34,978 nt of DNA from an uncultured Phascolarctobacterium sp. (GTDB lineage: Bacteria > Bacillota > Negativicutes > Acidaminococcales > Acidaminococcaceae). The notes beneath the pieces were generated by a model, which saw only the letters and a list, made by a program, of their open reading frames with translations, ran no database searches and had not been told where the DNA came from. Below, one piece after another: positions 8,049 through 15,743 of the stretch. Location: contig CANREP010000019.1 of the NCBI GenBank assembly GCA_947629685.1, forward strand, positions 1 through 34,978, in the 5' to 3' direction. Each line of letters starts with the position of its first letter. The first letter of the stretch is position 1. A program made the position numbers and the translations under genes.

Positions 8049-9254
8049 TTAACCTTTTTCATTAACCAGGGTAAAACCTGCTTCGGCGAGTTTTTGCCGG
8101 ATTTGTTGGATTTGCAGGGCGTCGCGGGTTTCCAAACTAAGTTTGAGAAAACAGCTGGTGATAGGCATATTAGCGTCGGCCCGGTCGTGATGGACGCTGA
8201 TGACGTTAGCGCCGCAGCTGCTGATGATATCGCTGACGCAGAGCAGCTGGCCGGGTTTGTCTTCCAGCGCGATCATCAAATTGGTCTTGCGGCCGCTGAT
8301 GACCTGCCCACGGGTGATGACGCGGGAGAGGATGTTGACGTCGATGTTGCCGCCGGAAATCAGGCAGACAGTCTTTTTGCCTGCGATAGGCAGTTTGTCG
8401 AACAATGCGGCAGCAACGGGAGTAGCGCCTGCACCTTCGGCGATGAGCTTCTGCTTTTCAATCAGGGTTAAAATAGCAGCGGCTATTTCATCTTCGCTGA
8501 CGGTGATGATATCGTCAACATAATTGCGGATGATTTCAAAGGTGGTTTCTCCCGGAGTTTTGACGGCAATACCGTCGGCAAAGGTTTGGACGCTGTTTAA
8601 AGTCTGGTAGCTGCTGCTTTTATAGGCGTTGTACATGCTGGCTGCGCCTGCTGCCTGCACACCGTAAATCTTAATGTCGGGGCGCAGGCTTTTCATTGCC
8701 AAAGCTACGCCGGAAATCAGGCCGCCGCCGCCGATGGGAACTATTACAGCTTCTACGTCCGGGAGCTGTTCAAGAATTTCCAGGCCGATACTGCCTTGAC
8801 CGGCGATTACCAGTTCGTCGTCATAGGGATGGATGAAAGTCATGCCTGTTTCCTGCTGCAGCTCTACAGCGCGGTCGTGGGCGTCGTCATAGGTACCGGG
8901 AACGAGTTCGACCTGCGCGCCCAGCTTTTTGGTGTTTTCTACTTTCATAATCGGCGCGCCGTCCGGCATACAGATGATGCTTTTGATTCCCATACGGGTA
9001 GCTGCCAGCGCTACGCCTTGAGCATGGTTGCCGGCGCTGCAGGCGATAACGCCGCGGGCGCGTTCTTCTGCAGTCAGCTGGCTGATTTTATAATAAGCGC
9101 CTCTGACTTTAAAACTGCCTGTTACCTGTAGGTTTTCTGTCTTTAAATACAGGCTGTTGCCTTCGCAGAGCAGCGGCGCGGCAATCAGGTCAGTTTTGCG
9201 TGCGATATTTTTCAGCACGAAAGCCGCATGGTAAATCTTATCTAAAGTAAGCAT
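8049..9254 (-). CDS. ilvA: Threonine ammonia-lyase with C-terminal ACT domain
   Basis: PLP enzyme deaminating threonine to 2-oxobutanoate. 401 residues: PLP lysine Lys49 in GSFKVRGAY, SAGNHAQG (73-80), and glycine loop GGGG (175-178). An ACT domain lies at about 325-400 (LMIALEDKPGQL onward). The single short ACT domain matches the TdcB-like form often annotated ilvA (TIGR01127) rather than the long biosynthetic IlvA. It could therefore serve isoleucine synthesis or threonine catabolism; no other ilv genes are near. AAGGGG precedes the ATG. It is transcribed alone from its own promoter, with a hairpin in the leader that may attenuate it. Confidence 0.92.
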   Translation of the reverse strand: MLTLDKIYHAAFVLKNIARKTDLIAAPLLCEGNSLYLKTENLQVTGSFKVRGAYYKISQLTAEERARGVIACSAGNHAQGVALAATRMGIKSIICMPDGAPIMKVENTKKLGAQVELVPGTYDDAHDRAVELQQETGMTFIHPYDDELVIAGQGSIGLEILEQLPDVEAVIVPIGGGGLISGVALAMKSLRPDIKIYGVQAAGAASMYNAYKSSSYQTLNSVQTFADGIAVKTPGETTFEIIRNYVDDIITVSEDEIAAAILTLIEKQKLIAEGAGATPVAAALFDKLPIAGKKTVCLISGGNIDVNILSRVITRGQVISGRKTNLMIALEDKPGQLLCVSDIISSCGANVISVHHDRADANMPITSCFLKLSLETRDALQIQQIRQKLAEAGFTLVNEKG

Positions 9255-9270
9255 AATCTGTCACCCCTTC

Positions 9271-9308
9271 ATAAAAAATAAAAAAATAACTCCGCTGACA
9301 GCAGAGCT
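9271..9308 (-). promoter_or_regulatory. Terminator-like hairpin in the ilvA leader (possible attenuator)
   Basis: On the minus strand CTCTGC (9306-9301) pairs with GCGGAG (9295-9290) around a 5-base loop, and is followed by a long U-rich run (9288-9271). It lies between the promoter and the ilvA start. The stem is only 6 bp with flanking A-U pairs, so termination would be partial. No T-box or leader peptide is seen. Confidence 0.4.
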
Positions 9309-9331
9309 TGGATTTATTGTCTATAAAAACG

Positions 9332-9360
9332 ATTATAAGTGAAATTTCAGTGTACGTCAA
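9332..9360 (-). promoter_or_regulatory. Promoter of ilvA
   Basis: On the minus strand TTGACG (9360-9355), a 17-base spacer and TATAAT (9337-9332). The expected transcript starts near 9325 and has a leader of about 70 bases. Confidence 0.78.
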
Positions 9361-9369
9361 TAAATTGTT

Positions 9370-9399
9370 TTGGTGAAAGGGGCTCATCTGTGCTATACT
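9370..9399 (+). promoter_or_regulatory. Possible promoter of the prmA operon
   Basis: TTGGTG (9370-9375), an 18-base spacer and TATACT (9394-9399). It is the best match upstream of prmA and is divergent from the ilvA promoter. The 9255-9474 gap otherwise shows no gene. Confidence 0.5.
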
Positions 9400-9474
9400 T
9401 TAAAGTACGGTCAGAGAACGGCTGACATTTATTCCTGGTGAAATAAATTATAGCAAAGAAATGAGGATGCAATA

Positions 9475-10410
9475 ATGCAGTGGATAGAAGTAAACATACA
9501 GGTTACCCACGAGGCGGTGGAAGCAGTTGCAGATATCCTGACTGCCGCTGGTACCAGCGGCGTAGCCATTGAAGACCCGCGGCTGATCAATAATCTGCGC
9601 AGCAGCGGCACCTGGGAACTGTGCGATATACCTGAACAGGAAAATACGGAGATAGTTACGATAAGCGCCTATTATGCCGATGACGAAAAACTGCAGGGCA
9701 GGCTGCAGCAGATTGAAGCGGAACTGGCAGCTGTCGAAGAGCGTATCGGCAGTTTCCGTTTTGGTAATATCAGGTTCCGCAGTCTGTCGGAAAAAGACTG
9801 GGCCAATGAGTGGAAACAGTATTTCCATGTTACTCATGTGGGCGAAAGTCTTGTAATTAAACCAAGTTGGGAAGAATATACGCCGAAAATGGGCGAACAT
9901 GTAATTAAGATTGATCCAGGCATGGCTTTCGGTACTGGTACGCATCATACTACCAATATGTGCATGGCGCGGCTGGAAAAGGTGCTGCCGGCAGATGCCG
10001 AGGTATTCGACGTGGGCACCGGCAGCGGTATCTTAGCTATTGCAGCTGCTCTTTTAGGCGCTAAAGCTGTCAAAGCTGTTGACATTGACCCCGTGGCAGT
10101 ACGGGTGGCACGCGAAAATATTGCAGATAACGGCCTGGAAGACAAAATTGAAGTCAAAGAAGGCGACCTGCTGCACGGCACGAAGGGTCAGGCTGATGTC
10201 ATTATTGCCAATATCATTGCCGATATTATTATCATGCTGCTGAAAGATATACCTGGCAAGCTGAAGGATAACGGTATTTTCCTGGCCAGCGGCATTATCA
10301 GCGACCGTCGCGACGATGTTGAGTCTGCTGCAATCCAAGTGGGTATGCATGTTGATCATGTGGATGAAAAAGGCGGATGGGTAGTAATGCAGATGAGCAA
10401 GGTGAAATAA
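9475..10410 (+). CDS. prmA: Ribosomal protein L11 methyltransferase
   Basis: SAM-dependent trimethylation of lysines and the N-terminus of ribosomal protein L11. 311 residues. An N-terminal substrate-recognition domain (about 1-100) is followed by KIDPGMAFGTGTH (145-157) and the Rossmann SAM motif DVGTGSGIL (179-187). VDIDPVAV and a catalytic-region segment IIANIIADI come later. GAGGATG precedes the ATG. The rsmE ATG follows the prmA stop without a gap, so this is the first gene of an RNA/ribosome modification operon (prmA, rsmE, mtaB, HIT). Confidence 0.95.
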   Translation: MQWIEVNIQVTHEAVEAVADILTAAGTSGVAIEDPRLINNLRSSGTWELCDIPEQENTEIVTISAYYADDEKLQGRLQQIEAELAAVEERIGSFRFGNIRFRSLSEKDWANEWKQYFHVTHVGESLVIKPSWEEYTPKMGEHVIKIDPGMAFGTGTHHTTNMCMARLEKVLPADAEVFDVGTGSGILAIAAALLGAKAVKAVDIDPVAVRVARENIADNGLEDKIEVKEGDLLHGTKGQADVIIANIIADIIIMLLKDIPGKLKDNGIFLASGIISDRRDDVESAAIQVGMHVDHVDEKGGWVVMQMSKVK

Positions 10411-11145
10411 ATGCACAGATTTTTTATTCCGCAGCCGTATGCCGCAGAAATGGTTATCCGAGATGTAGACGCCAAGCACATCAGCAAAGTGCTGCGTATG
10501 CAGCCCGGCGATAAAATACAGATTGTCAGCGACGACGGCGTTACTGCGATAGCAGAAATTACTTCCCTGCAGGCTGACGGCGTCAGGATTCAGTGTCTGG
10601 AAAAGTTGGCTGAAAGTCATGAGCCTTCAGTAAAAATTACTTTGGCTCAAGGGCTGGCTAAAGGTGAGAAAATGGATTTTATTATCCAGAAAGCCGTGGA
10701 AATGGGCGTAAGCAGTATTGTGCCAGTAGCTATGGAACATTCTGTCGTCCGTCTGGAAGGTGTGAAGGCGGAGAAAAAGGTGGAGCGCTGGCAGAAGATT
10801 GCCGAAGCGGCAGCGAAGCAGAGTAAGCGTGATATCATTCCACAGGTGCAGCCGGTGCAGACAGTAAAAGAAATGTTGGCAAGCAATGATTTGCGGCATA
10901 AGATAATCGCCTATGAATGCGAGGACAGACTGGGACTTAAAACTGCTTTGCGCGGCTGTGGTACGCTTCAGGAACTGCTGCTGATTATCGGGCCGGAAGG
11001 CGGCATCAGCGAGGCAGAGCTGCAGCAGGCCCGTGCAAACGGCGCTGTGCCGGTAAGCCTGGGCAGGCGGATCCTGCGGGCAGAAACAGCAGGGGTAGTG
11101 GCTCTTGCGGCTATCTTATACGAAACAGGAGATTTAGGAGAATAA
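10411..11145 (+). CDS. rsmE: 16S rRNA (uracil1498-N3)-methyltransferase
   Basis: SPOUT-class methyltransferase acting on U1498 of 16S rRNA in the 30S subunit. 244 residues. An N-terminal PUA-like domain (HRFFIPQPYA...HISKVLRMQPGD) is followed by the SPOUT knot with LIIGPEGGISEAE and the C-terminal LGRRILRAETA signature. The ATG directly abuts the prmA TAA, so translation is coupled. The prmA-rsmE-mtaB order is common in Firmicutes. Confidence 0.95.
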   Translation: MHRFFIPQPYAAEMVIRDVDAKHISKVLRMQPGDKIQIVSDDGVTAIAEITSLQADGVRIQCLEKLAESHEPSVKITLAQGLAKGEKMDFIIQKAVEMGVSSIVPVAMEHSVVRLEGVKAEKKVERWQKIAEAAAKQSKRDIIPQVQPVQTVKEMLASNDLRHKIIAYECEDRLGLKTALRGCGTLQELLLIIGPEGGISEAELQQARANGAVPVSLGRRILRAETAGVVALAAILYETGDLGE

Positions 11146-11152
11146 ACGATTC

Positions 11153-12466
11153 ATGAAGAGAATTGCCTTTTATACATTGGGATGCAAGGTTAACCAGGCT
11201 GATACTGCCAGCATGGAAGCAATGTTCCGCAGCGCAGGTTATCAGGTAGTGGGCTTTAATGAACAGGCTGATGTTTACCTTATTAACACCTGCGTTGTTA
11301 CCAATATGGGCCAGCGTAAATCCCGGCAGATTATCAACAGGGCGGTGCGCAGCAATCCGTTGGCGCTGACCGTAGTTACAGGATGTTATCCGCAAACGGC
11401 GCCGGACGAGGTAAAACGCATTGCCGGTGTCGATGTAATTATAGGTAACCAGGAACGCGCCCGCATCGTGGAACTGACGGAACAGGCCTTGGCAGCCAAA
11501 CAGGATGAAGTACTGGACAATGTGCACAAAATGACAGTTGATACCCAGTTTGAAGAGTTGGCTGCGGGTACGGAAACAGATAAGACACGCGCTTTCCTGA
11601 AGATACAGGAAGGCTGCAATCAGTATTGTACTTACTGTATCATCCCTTTTGCACGCGGGCCGCTGCGCAGCCGCAGTCTGGCAGGCATCCGTGCCGAGGT
11701 CAGCAAACTGGTAGCTGCCGGGTACAAAGAAGTCGTGCTTATCGGTATCCATTTGGGATGCTATGGTAAAGAACATGGAGGCAATCTGACCCTTTATGAT
11801 GCGGTTAAGGCAGCGCTAAGTGTGGACGGTTTGAAAAGGCTGCGGCTTGGTTCGCTGGAATCGGTGGAAGTGGAGCCGCGTTTGTTAGAACTGATGCGTG
11901 AGGACAAGAGACTTTGCAGGCATCTGCATCTGCCGCTGCAGTCTGGCTGTGATAAGATTCTGCACGCTATGCATAGACCTTATGACACGGCTCGCTTTAA
12001 AGAGCTGCTGACAGAAATCCGAAATACTTTGCCGGATATTATGATTACTACGGATATCATCGTGGGTTTTCCCGGTGAAACGGATGAAGATTTCCGCCAG
12101 ACGGTAGATTTTGCTGCCAGCTGCGGTTTTGCTAAGATGCATGTTTTCCCTTATTCTAAAAGGAAAGGGACACCGGCAGAGAAAATGCCGCAGCAGGTAG
12201 ATGATGCTGTTAAACAGCAGCGTGCGGCGATTTTGGCAGAACTGGACAATAAAATGCAGCGGCAGGCCATGGAAGCTGTTGTCGGCAGCACTGTTGAGGT
12301 ATTATTTGAACAGCCTGTGGATGATAAGCATATCGAAGGCCTGGCAGGAGATTATCTGCGGGTGCTGGTTGCTGCTGATGCTAAATTATGCGGAGAGATT
12401 GCCAGTGTTAAGATTACTGGCTGCCAGGATGATTTTCTGACAGGTGAAATTATAAATGTTTTGTAA
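11153..12466 (+). CDS. mtaB: tRNA t6A37 methylthiotransferase MtaB
   Basis: Radical SAM methylthiotransferase converting t6A37 to ms2t6A37 in ANN-decoding tRNAs. 437 residues. The N-terminal UPF0004 domain has Cys11 (TLGCKVNQ), Cys47 (NTCVVT) and Cys78 (GCYPQ) for the auxiliary [4Fe-4S] cluster. The radical SAM domain has Cys155/159/162 in EGCNQYCTYC, and a TRAM-like C-terminal domain (about 375-437) follows. The TLGCKVNQ start and RGPLRSR are typical of MtaB rather than MiaB or RimO. Starts 7 bases after rsmE with AGGAG inside the rsmE end. Confidence 0.94.
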   Translation: MKRIAFYTLGCKVNQADTASMEAMFRSAGYQVVGFNEQADVYLINTCVVTNMGQRKSRQIINRAVRSNPLALTVVTGCYPQTAPDEVKRIAGVDVIIGNQERARIVELTEQALAAKQDEVLDNVHKMTVDTQFEELAAGTETDKTRAFLKIQEGCNQYCTYCIIPFARGPLRSRSLAGIRAEVSKLVAAGYKEVVLIGIHLGCYGKEHGGNLTLYDAVKAALSVDGLKRLRLGSLESVEVEPRLLELMREDKRLCRHLHLPLQSGCDKILHAMHRPYDTARFKELLTEIRNTLPDIMITTDIIVGFPGETDEDFRQTVDFAASCGFAKMHVFPYSKRKGTPAEKMPQQVDDAVKQQRAAILAELDNKMQRQAMEAVVGSTVEVLFEQPVDDKHIEGLAGDYLRVLVAADAKLCGEIASVKITGCQDDFLTGEIINVL

Positions 12467-12528
12467 AGCGGCAGGATTTTTTCCCTCAACCGAGAATATT
12501 TTAAAGATAATGAGAGGAGGTTGCGACA

Positions 12529-12867
12529 ATGGCTGAAGATTGTATTTTCTGTAGAATCATCAAAGGAGAAATTCCTTCCAATAAAGTTTATGAAGATGAA
12601 AAAATGGTGGCTATCTATGATGTTGCTCCTGCTGCGCCTGTACATGTGCTGCTGCTGCCCAAAGAGCATACGGAAAATGTTACTACTGCCGCTCCCGAAC
12701 TGTTGGCATATATGCTGGGCAAGGTAAAGATTATTGCCGAACAGACAGGCATCGCTGAAAAGGGTTTCCGCGTGGTTATCAACACCGGCGAAGAAGGCGG
12801 TCAGACAGTTAACCATCTGCACATCCATGTAATCGGCGGAAAAGCTTTAGGTTGGCCTCCCTGCTGA
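12529..12867 (+). CDS. HIT (histidine triad) family protein
   Basis: Small HINT-type nucleotide-binding hydrolase, 112 residues. It opens with CIFCRIIKGEIPS (5-17, Cys5 and Cys8) and carries the triad His96-x-His98-x-His100 in NHLHIHVIGG, with the usual LGWPPC end. Relatives cleave purine nucleoside phosphoramidates or adenylated species. The physiological substrate is not known from the sequence. GAGAGGAGG precedes the ATG. It follows mtaB by 62 bases and probably ends that operon. Confidence 0.9.
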   Translation: MAEDCIFCRIIKGEIPSNKVYEDEKMVAIYDVAPAAPVHVLLLPKEHTENVTTAAPELLAYMLGKVKIIAEQTGIAEKGFRVVINTGEEGGQTVNHLHIHVIGGKALGWPPC

Positions 12868-12869
12868 CC

Positions 12870-12898
12870 TTGACAGAAAGCTTGCTTTCTTATATAAT
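12870..12898 (+). promoter_or_regulatory. Perfect-consensus promoter of rpsU-yqeY with palindromic spacer
   Basis: TTGACA (12870-12875), 17-base spacer, TATAAT (12893-12898). The spacer is filled by an inverted repeat, AGAAAGC-TT-GCTTTCT (12875-12890), which could be an operator or a weak hairpin ending the HIT transcript. Expected strong transcription of rpsU. Confidence 0.85.
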
Positions 12899-12913
12899 AG
12901 GTTAGTAAGTGTT

Positions 12914-12980
12914 TCTGGATGTCAATGACATCTGGTAACTATAAATTGCAGATACACTTCCCTAAGTGTGTGGAGGGAGG
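12914..12980 (+). promoter_or_regulatory. Structured 5' leader of rpsU
   Basis: Two perfect hairpins can form in the leader: GATGTC-AAT-GACATC (near 12918-12932) and ACACTT-CCCT-AAGTGT (near 12954-12969). The second ends just before the GGAGGGAGG ribosome binding site (12972-12980). Its position suggests control of translation initiation, perhaps by S21 itself. That role is inference. Confidence 0.45.
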
Positions 12981-12988
12981 GAGAACAG

Positions 12989-13165
12989 ATGGCAGAAATC
13001 AAAGTTGGCAAAAACGAAACTTTAGACAGCGCTTTGCGCAGATTTAAAAGAGCAACCCAAAAAGCAGGTATTCTTTCTGAGGTTAGAAAACGCGAACATT
13101 ATGAAAAACCGAGCGTTGCCCGTAAGAAAAAATCCGAAGCAGCCAGAAAACGTAAAACCAGATAA
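12989..13165 (+). CDS. rpsU: 30S ribosomal protein S21
   Basis: 58-residue basic protein of the small subunit platform. [20 protein letters not shown] matches S21 N-termini, followed by a lysine/arginine-rich tail ([13 protein letters not shown]). The start at 12989 lies 8 bases after GGAGGGAGG; an upstream in-frame start at 12968 would place the ribosome binding site inside the gene. Pairing with yqeY immediately downstream is a standard Firmicute arrangement. Normal length. Confidence 0.97.
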   Translation: MAEIKVGKNETLDSALRRFKRATQKAGILSEVRKREHYEKPSVARKKKSEAARKRKTR

Positions 13166-13180
13166 TTGGAGGCGGGCTGT

Positions 13181-13630
13181 ATGTCTATAAAAGACCAATT
13201 GACTGAGGATATGAAGCAGGCCATGAAAGACAGAGAAAACGGAAAACTTCGTTTGTCTGTTATCCGTATGGTGCGTGCTAATATCAAAAATGTAGAAATC
13301 AATGACAAGAAAGAACTTTCTGATGATGAAGTTCTGGCAGTCTTGATGAAAGAGGTCAAAATGCGTCAGGATTCTCTGGAAGAATTTCAGAAAGCTGGTC
13401 GCAGTGAATTGGTTGCCCAGGCTGAGGAAGAAATTAAGATTTTGAAAAAATATCTCCCGGAAGCCCTGAGTGATGAAGAATTAAAGGGTATTGTTGCCGA
13501 AGTTGTTGCTGAAGTTGGCGCTACTACCATGAAAGACATGGGTAAAGTTATGCCGGCTGTAATGGCCAAAACCAAGGGACGTGCCGATGGCAAACGTATC
13601 AATGCCATGGTTCGTGAATTACTTAAATAA
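13181..13630 (+). CDS. yqeY: GatB/YqeY domain protein
   Basis: 149-residue protein of the YqeY family, related to the C-terminal tRNA-binding domain of GatB. All-helical; landmarks are LRLSVIRMVRANIKN, RQDSLEEFQKAGR and the C-terminal GKVMPAVMAKTKGRADG. The biochemical role is not settled in the family; a tRNA-linked function is usually assumed. The start at 13181 follows TTGGAGGCGG at the rpsU end (13167-13176). Co-transcribed with rpsU and followed by a strong terminator. Confidence 0.93.
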   Translation: MSIKDQLTEDMKQAMKDRENGKLRLSVIRMVRANIKNVEINDKKELSDDEVLAVLMKEVKMRQDSLEEFQKAGRSELVAQAEEEIKILKKYLPEALSDEELKGIVAEVVAEVGATTMKDMGKVMPAVMAKTKGRADGKRINAMVRELLK

Positions 13631-13637
13631 CAAAATG

Positions 13638-13671
13638 ATAACCGTGCTGGAAAACAGCACGGTTATTTTTT
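13638..13671 (+). terminator. Terminator after yqeY
   Basis: ATAACCGTGCTG (13638-13649), loop GAAAA, CAGCACGGTTAT (13655-13666), then T5 and more T. A 12-bp perfect stem. Confidence 0.92.
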
Positions 13672-13708
13672 GTTTCCGGCAAGTTTTATTCCGGCTGGTA
13701 AGTTTTCT

Positions 13709-13737
13709 TTGTTTCATCAATTAAAGTTTGGTATACT
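13709..13737 (+). promoter_or_regulatory. Likely promoter of the nfeD-floA group
   Basis: TTGTTT (13709-13714), 17-base spacer, TATACT (13732-13737), ending 33 bases before the nfeD start and just after the yqeY terminator. No other promoter is obvious until 19822, so this may drive six genes. Confidence 0.55.
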
Positions 13738-13770
13738 TATAATGAAATAGAATTTTACGGAGGTAACGCT

Positions 13771-14238
13771 ATGCCGATGGAATATAATTTACTGATTGCA
13801 GGTGTTGTAATGCTGTTTATCGAGATGCTGATACCTGGTTTTGGTATCTTCGGAGTGCTGGGGCTGTGTTCTCTGTCCGTAGGAAGTTTTTTTGTTATGG
13901 GCGGGGGCATGGAGGCTTTTCTGGTACTGTTAGGTATATATGTCCTGCTGGCTGCCATTGTGTTCTTCGCTTTCCTGTATAAGCCGAAAAACAGCCGGTG
14001 GAATCCTTTCATTCTTTGGGATAAGCAAAAGAATGTCGACGGTTATACTGGCAGCGGAGATTTCAGTAAACTGCTTGATCGTACTGCTGTTACGATTACG
14101 CCGCTGCGTCCGGCCGGAACAGTGCTTCTGGATGAAGAAAGAATTGATGTCAGCAGTTTTGGCGATTATATAGAAAAAGATGTGGTTGTCCGTATCGTCA
14201 AGGTTGAGGGCAGTAAGATTTTTGTAAGAAAAGTGTAA
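13771..14238 (+). CDS. NfeD-family membrane protein (FloA partner)
   Basis: 155-residue membrane protein. Hydrophobic segments lie at about 6-24, 27-45 and 47-72 ([36 protein letters not shown]). A soluble C-terminal OB-fold domain spans about 95-155 ([20 protein letters not shown]...[16 protein letters not shown]). It lacks the N-terminal protease of long NfeD proteins. Short NfeD proteins are encoded next to flotillins and help organise membrane microdomains; floA follows by 13 bases. ACGGAGGT precedes the ATG. Confidence 0.88.
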   Translation: MPMEYNLLIAGVVMLFIEMLIPGFGIFGVLGLCSLSVGSFFVMGGGMEAFLVLLGIYVLLAAIVFFAFLYKPKNSRWNPFILWDKQKNVDGYTGSGDFSKLLDRTAVTITPLRPAGTVLLDEERIDVSSFGDYIEKDVVVRIVKVEGSKIFVRKV

Positions 14239-14251
14239 AGGAGTTGATTTT

Positions 14252-15259
14252 ATGTTTGATGTGCTGGATATGATTTTTAACAGCGGCTTTATTTTTATCA
14301 TTGTTATTGCCGCTATTGCTGTTTTTCTGAATTTTGTACCGTTGGGCTTATGGATTTCTGCTATTGCTGCGGGAGTCAACGTCGGTATTTTTAATCTTAT
14401 CGGTATGCGTTTAAGGCGCGTGCCGGCTTCTAAAATAGTTTTGCCACTTATCAAGGCCAATAAAGCCGGCATAGATGTAAATGTCAACCAGCTGGAAGCT
14501 CACTATCTGGCAGGCGGTAATGTCGACAGAGTTATTGATGCGCTGATTGCCGCGCATAGGGCACAGATACCTTTGAGTTTTGAGCGCAGCTGCGCTATTG
14601 ACCTGGCCGGACGTAATGTTTTGGAAGCAGTGCAGATGAGCGTTAACCCGGAAGTTATCGAAACGCCGGTGGTTTCTGCCGTCGCTAAAGACGGTATCGA
14701 GCTGAAAGTTAAAGCGCGTGTTACCGTGCGCGCCAATATCGACAGACTGGTCGGCGGCGCCGGCGAGGCTACTATTATTGCCCGTGTCGGCGAGGGTATC
14801 GTTACCAACGTCGGCTCGTCTTTAGACCATAGCAAAGTATTGGAAAATCCAGATTATATTTCTAAAACAGTTTTGGAAAAAGGGCTGGATGCCGGTACTG
14901 CATTTGAAATCCTTTCCATTGATATTGCTGATGTGGATGTAGGACGTAATATCGGTGCAGCCCTGATGACTGACCAGGCTGAAGCAGACAAGCGTATCGC
15001 TCAGGCCAGAGCGGAGGAACGCAGAGCCATGGCCGTTGCTAAGGAACAGGAAATGAAAGCTTATACTCAGGAAATGCAAGCCAAGGTAGTCGAAGAACAG
15101 GCAAAAGTTCCGGCAGCGCTGGCTGATGCGTTAGCTAACGGCAGGCTGGGGGTTATGGACTATTATAGGATGAACAATATCAATGCGGATACGGAAATGC
15201 GCAAGACCATTGCCGAGGTAAGTCCGCAGGCGCAGGAAAAACCTCATAACGGTAAATAA
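14252..15259 (+). CDS. floA: Flotillin-like protein FloA
   Basis: Membrane scaffold of functional membrane microdomains, 335 residues. A hydrophobic N-terminal anchor (about 9-52, two close segments) is followed by PLGLWI and the SPFH/band-7 region, which includes [21 protein letters not shown] and [20 protein letters not shown]. The C-terminal half has the Ala/Glu-rich coiled-coil repeats [20 protein letters not shown] typical of FloA. AAGGAG precedes the ATG. Sits between the NfeD partner and an unrecognised membrane-anchored protein. Confidence 0.95.
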   Translation: MFDVLDMIFNSGFIFIIVIAAIAVFLNFVPLGLWISAIAAGVNVGIFNLIGMRLRRVPASKIVLPLIKANKAGIDVNVNQLEAHYLAGGNVDRVIDALIAAHRAQIPLSFERSCAIDLAGRNVLEAVQMSVNPEVIETPVVSAVAKDGIELKVKARVTVRANIDRLVGGAGEATIIARVGEGIVTNVGSSLDHSKVLENPDYISKTVLEKGLDAGTAFEILSIDIADVDVGRNIGAALMTDQAEADKRIAQARAEERRAMAVAKEQEMKAYTQEMQAKVVEEQAKVPAALADALANGRLGVMDYYRMNNINADTEMRKTIAEVSPQAQEKPHNGK

Positions 15260-15273
15260 GGAGGCTGCTTGCA

Positions 15274-15705
15274 GTGTATGTAGTAATCAGTATTGTAAGT
15301 GCTGTGCTGCCGCTGCTGATTGTCGTGCTGTTGTGGCGTCTGCTGTATAAGGTGCTGAGGTCCGTACTGGAAAAAGGCGGCAAGTATCCTGCTCAGATAG
15401 GCCTGCCGGAAGAGCAGCCGCAGGAGACGCGGGATCTGGCAGCTGAAATAGAACGTAAACTGAGGCAGAAAAGGCAGAATGCGTCGGAGGCTGCTGCAAA
15501 AAGCGGTTTCGACGTTTATAAAGAGCCTGCGCCGGCAGCCGCAGCCATACAGGAAAACTGGCGTCCGGCTTCGGCAGTTGCGCCGGTACAGGAAAAAACG
15601 CGGACGAAGGTAAGGTTTACCCATGAAACACTTGTTAACGGTTTTATTATCGGAGAGATATTGGGCAAACCTCGCAGTATAAATCCTTACGACGGTAAAT
15701 TTTAG
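15274..15705 (+). CDS. Unrecognised membrane-anchored protein encoded next to FloA
   Basis: 143 residues from a GTG start at 15274, chosen because TAAGGAGG lies 9-10 bases upstream; no in-frame ATG exists near the N-terminus. A single N-terminal hydrophobic segment (about 2-23, ISIVSAVLPLLIVVLLW) is followed by a basic stretch, a charged helix (ETRDLAAEIERKLRQKRQN, about 52-70) and an Ala/Pro-rich linker (about 83-104). The C-terminal motif (about 113-143) contains HETLVNGFIIGEILGKPRSI and ends NPYDGKF. It probably faces the cytoplasm. The family is unknown to me. Gene order and spacing suggest a link to FloA/NfeD, or to the following polyphosphate enzyme. Confidence 0.8.
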   Translation: MYVVISIVSAVLPLLIVVLLWRLLYKVLRSVLEKGGKYPAQIGLPEEQPQETRDLAAEIERKLRQKRQNASEAAAKSGFDVYKEPAPAAAAIQENWRPASAVAPVQEKTRTKVRFTHETLVNGFIIGEILGKPRSINPYDGKF

Positions 15706-15743
15706 CGTCGGCAGAAAAAGATTGTAAGAAAAAGGTGCAAAGA

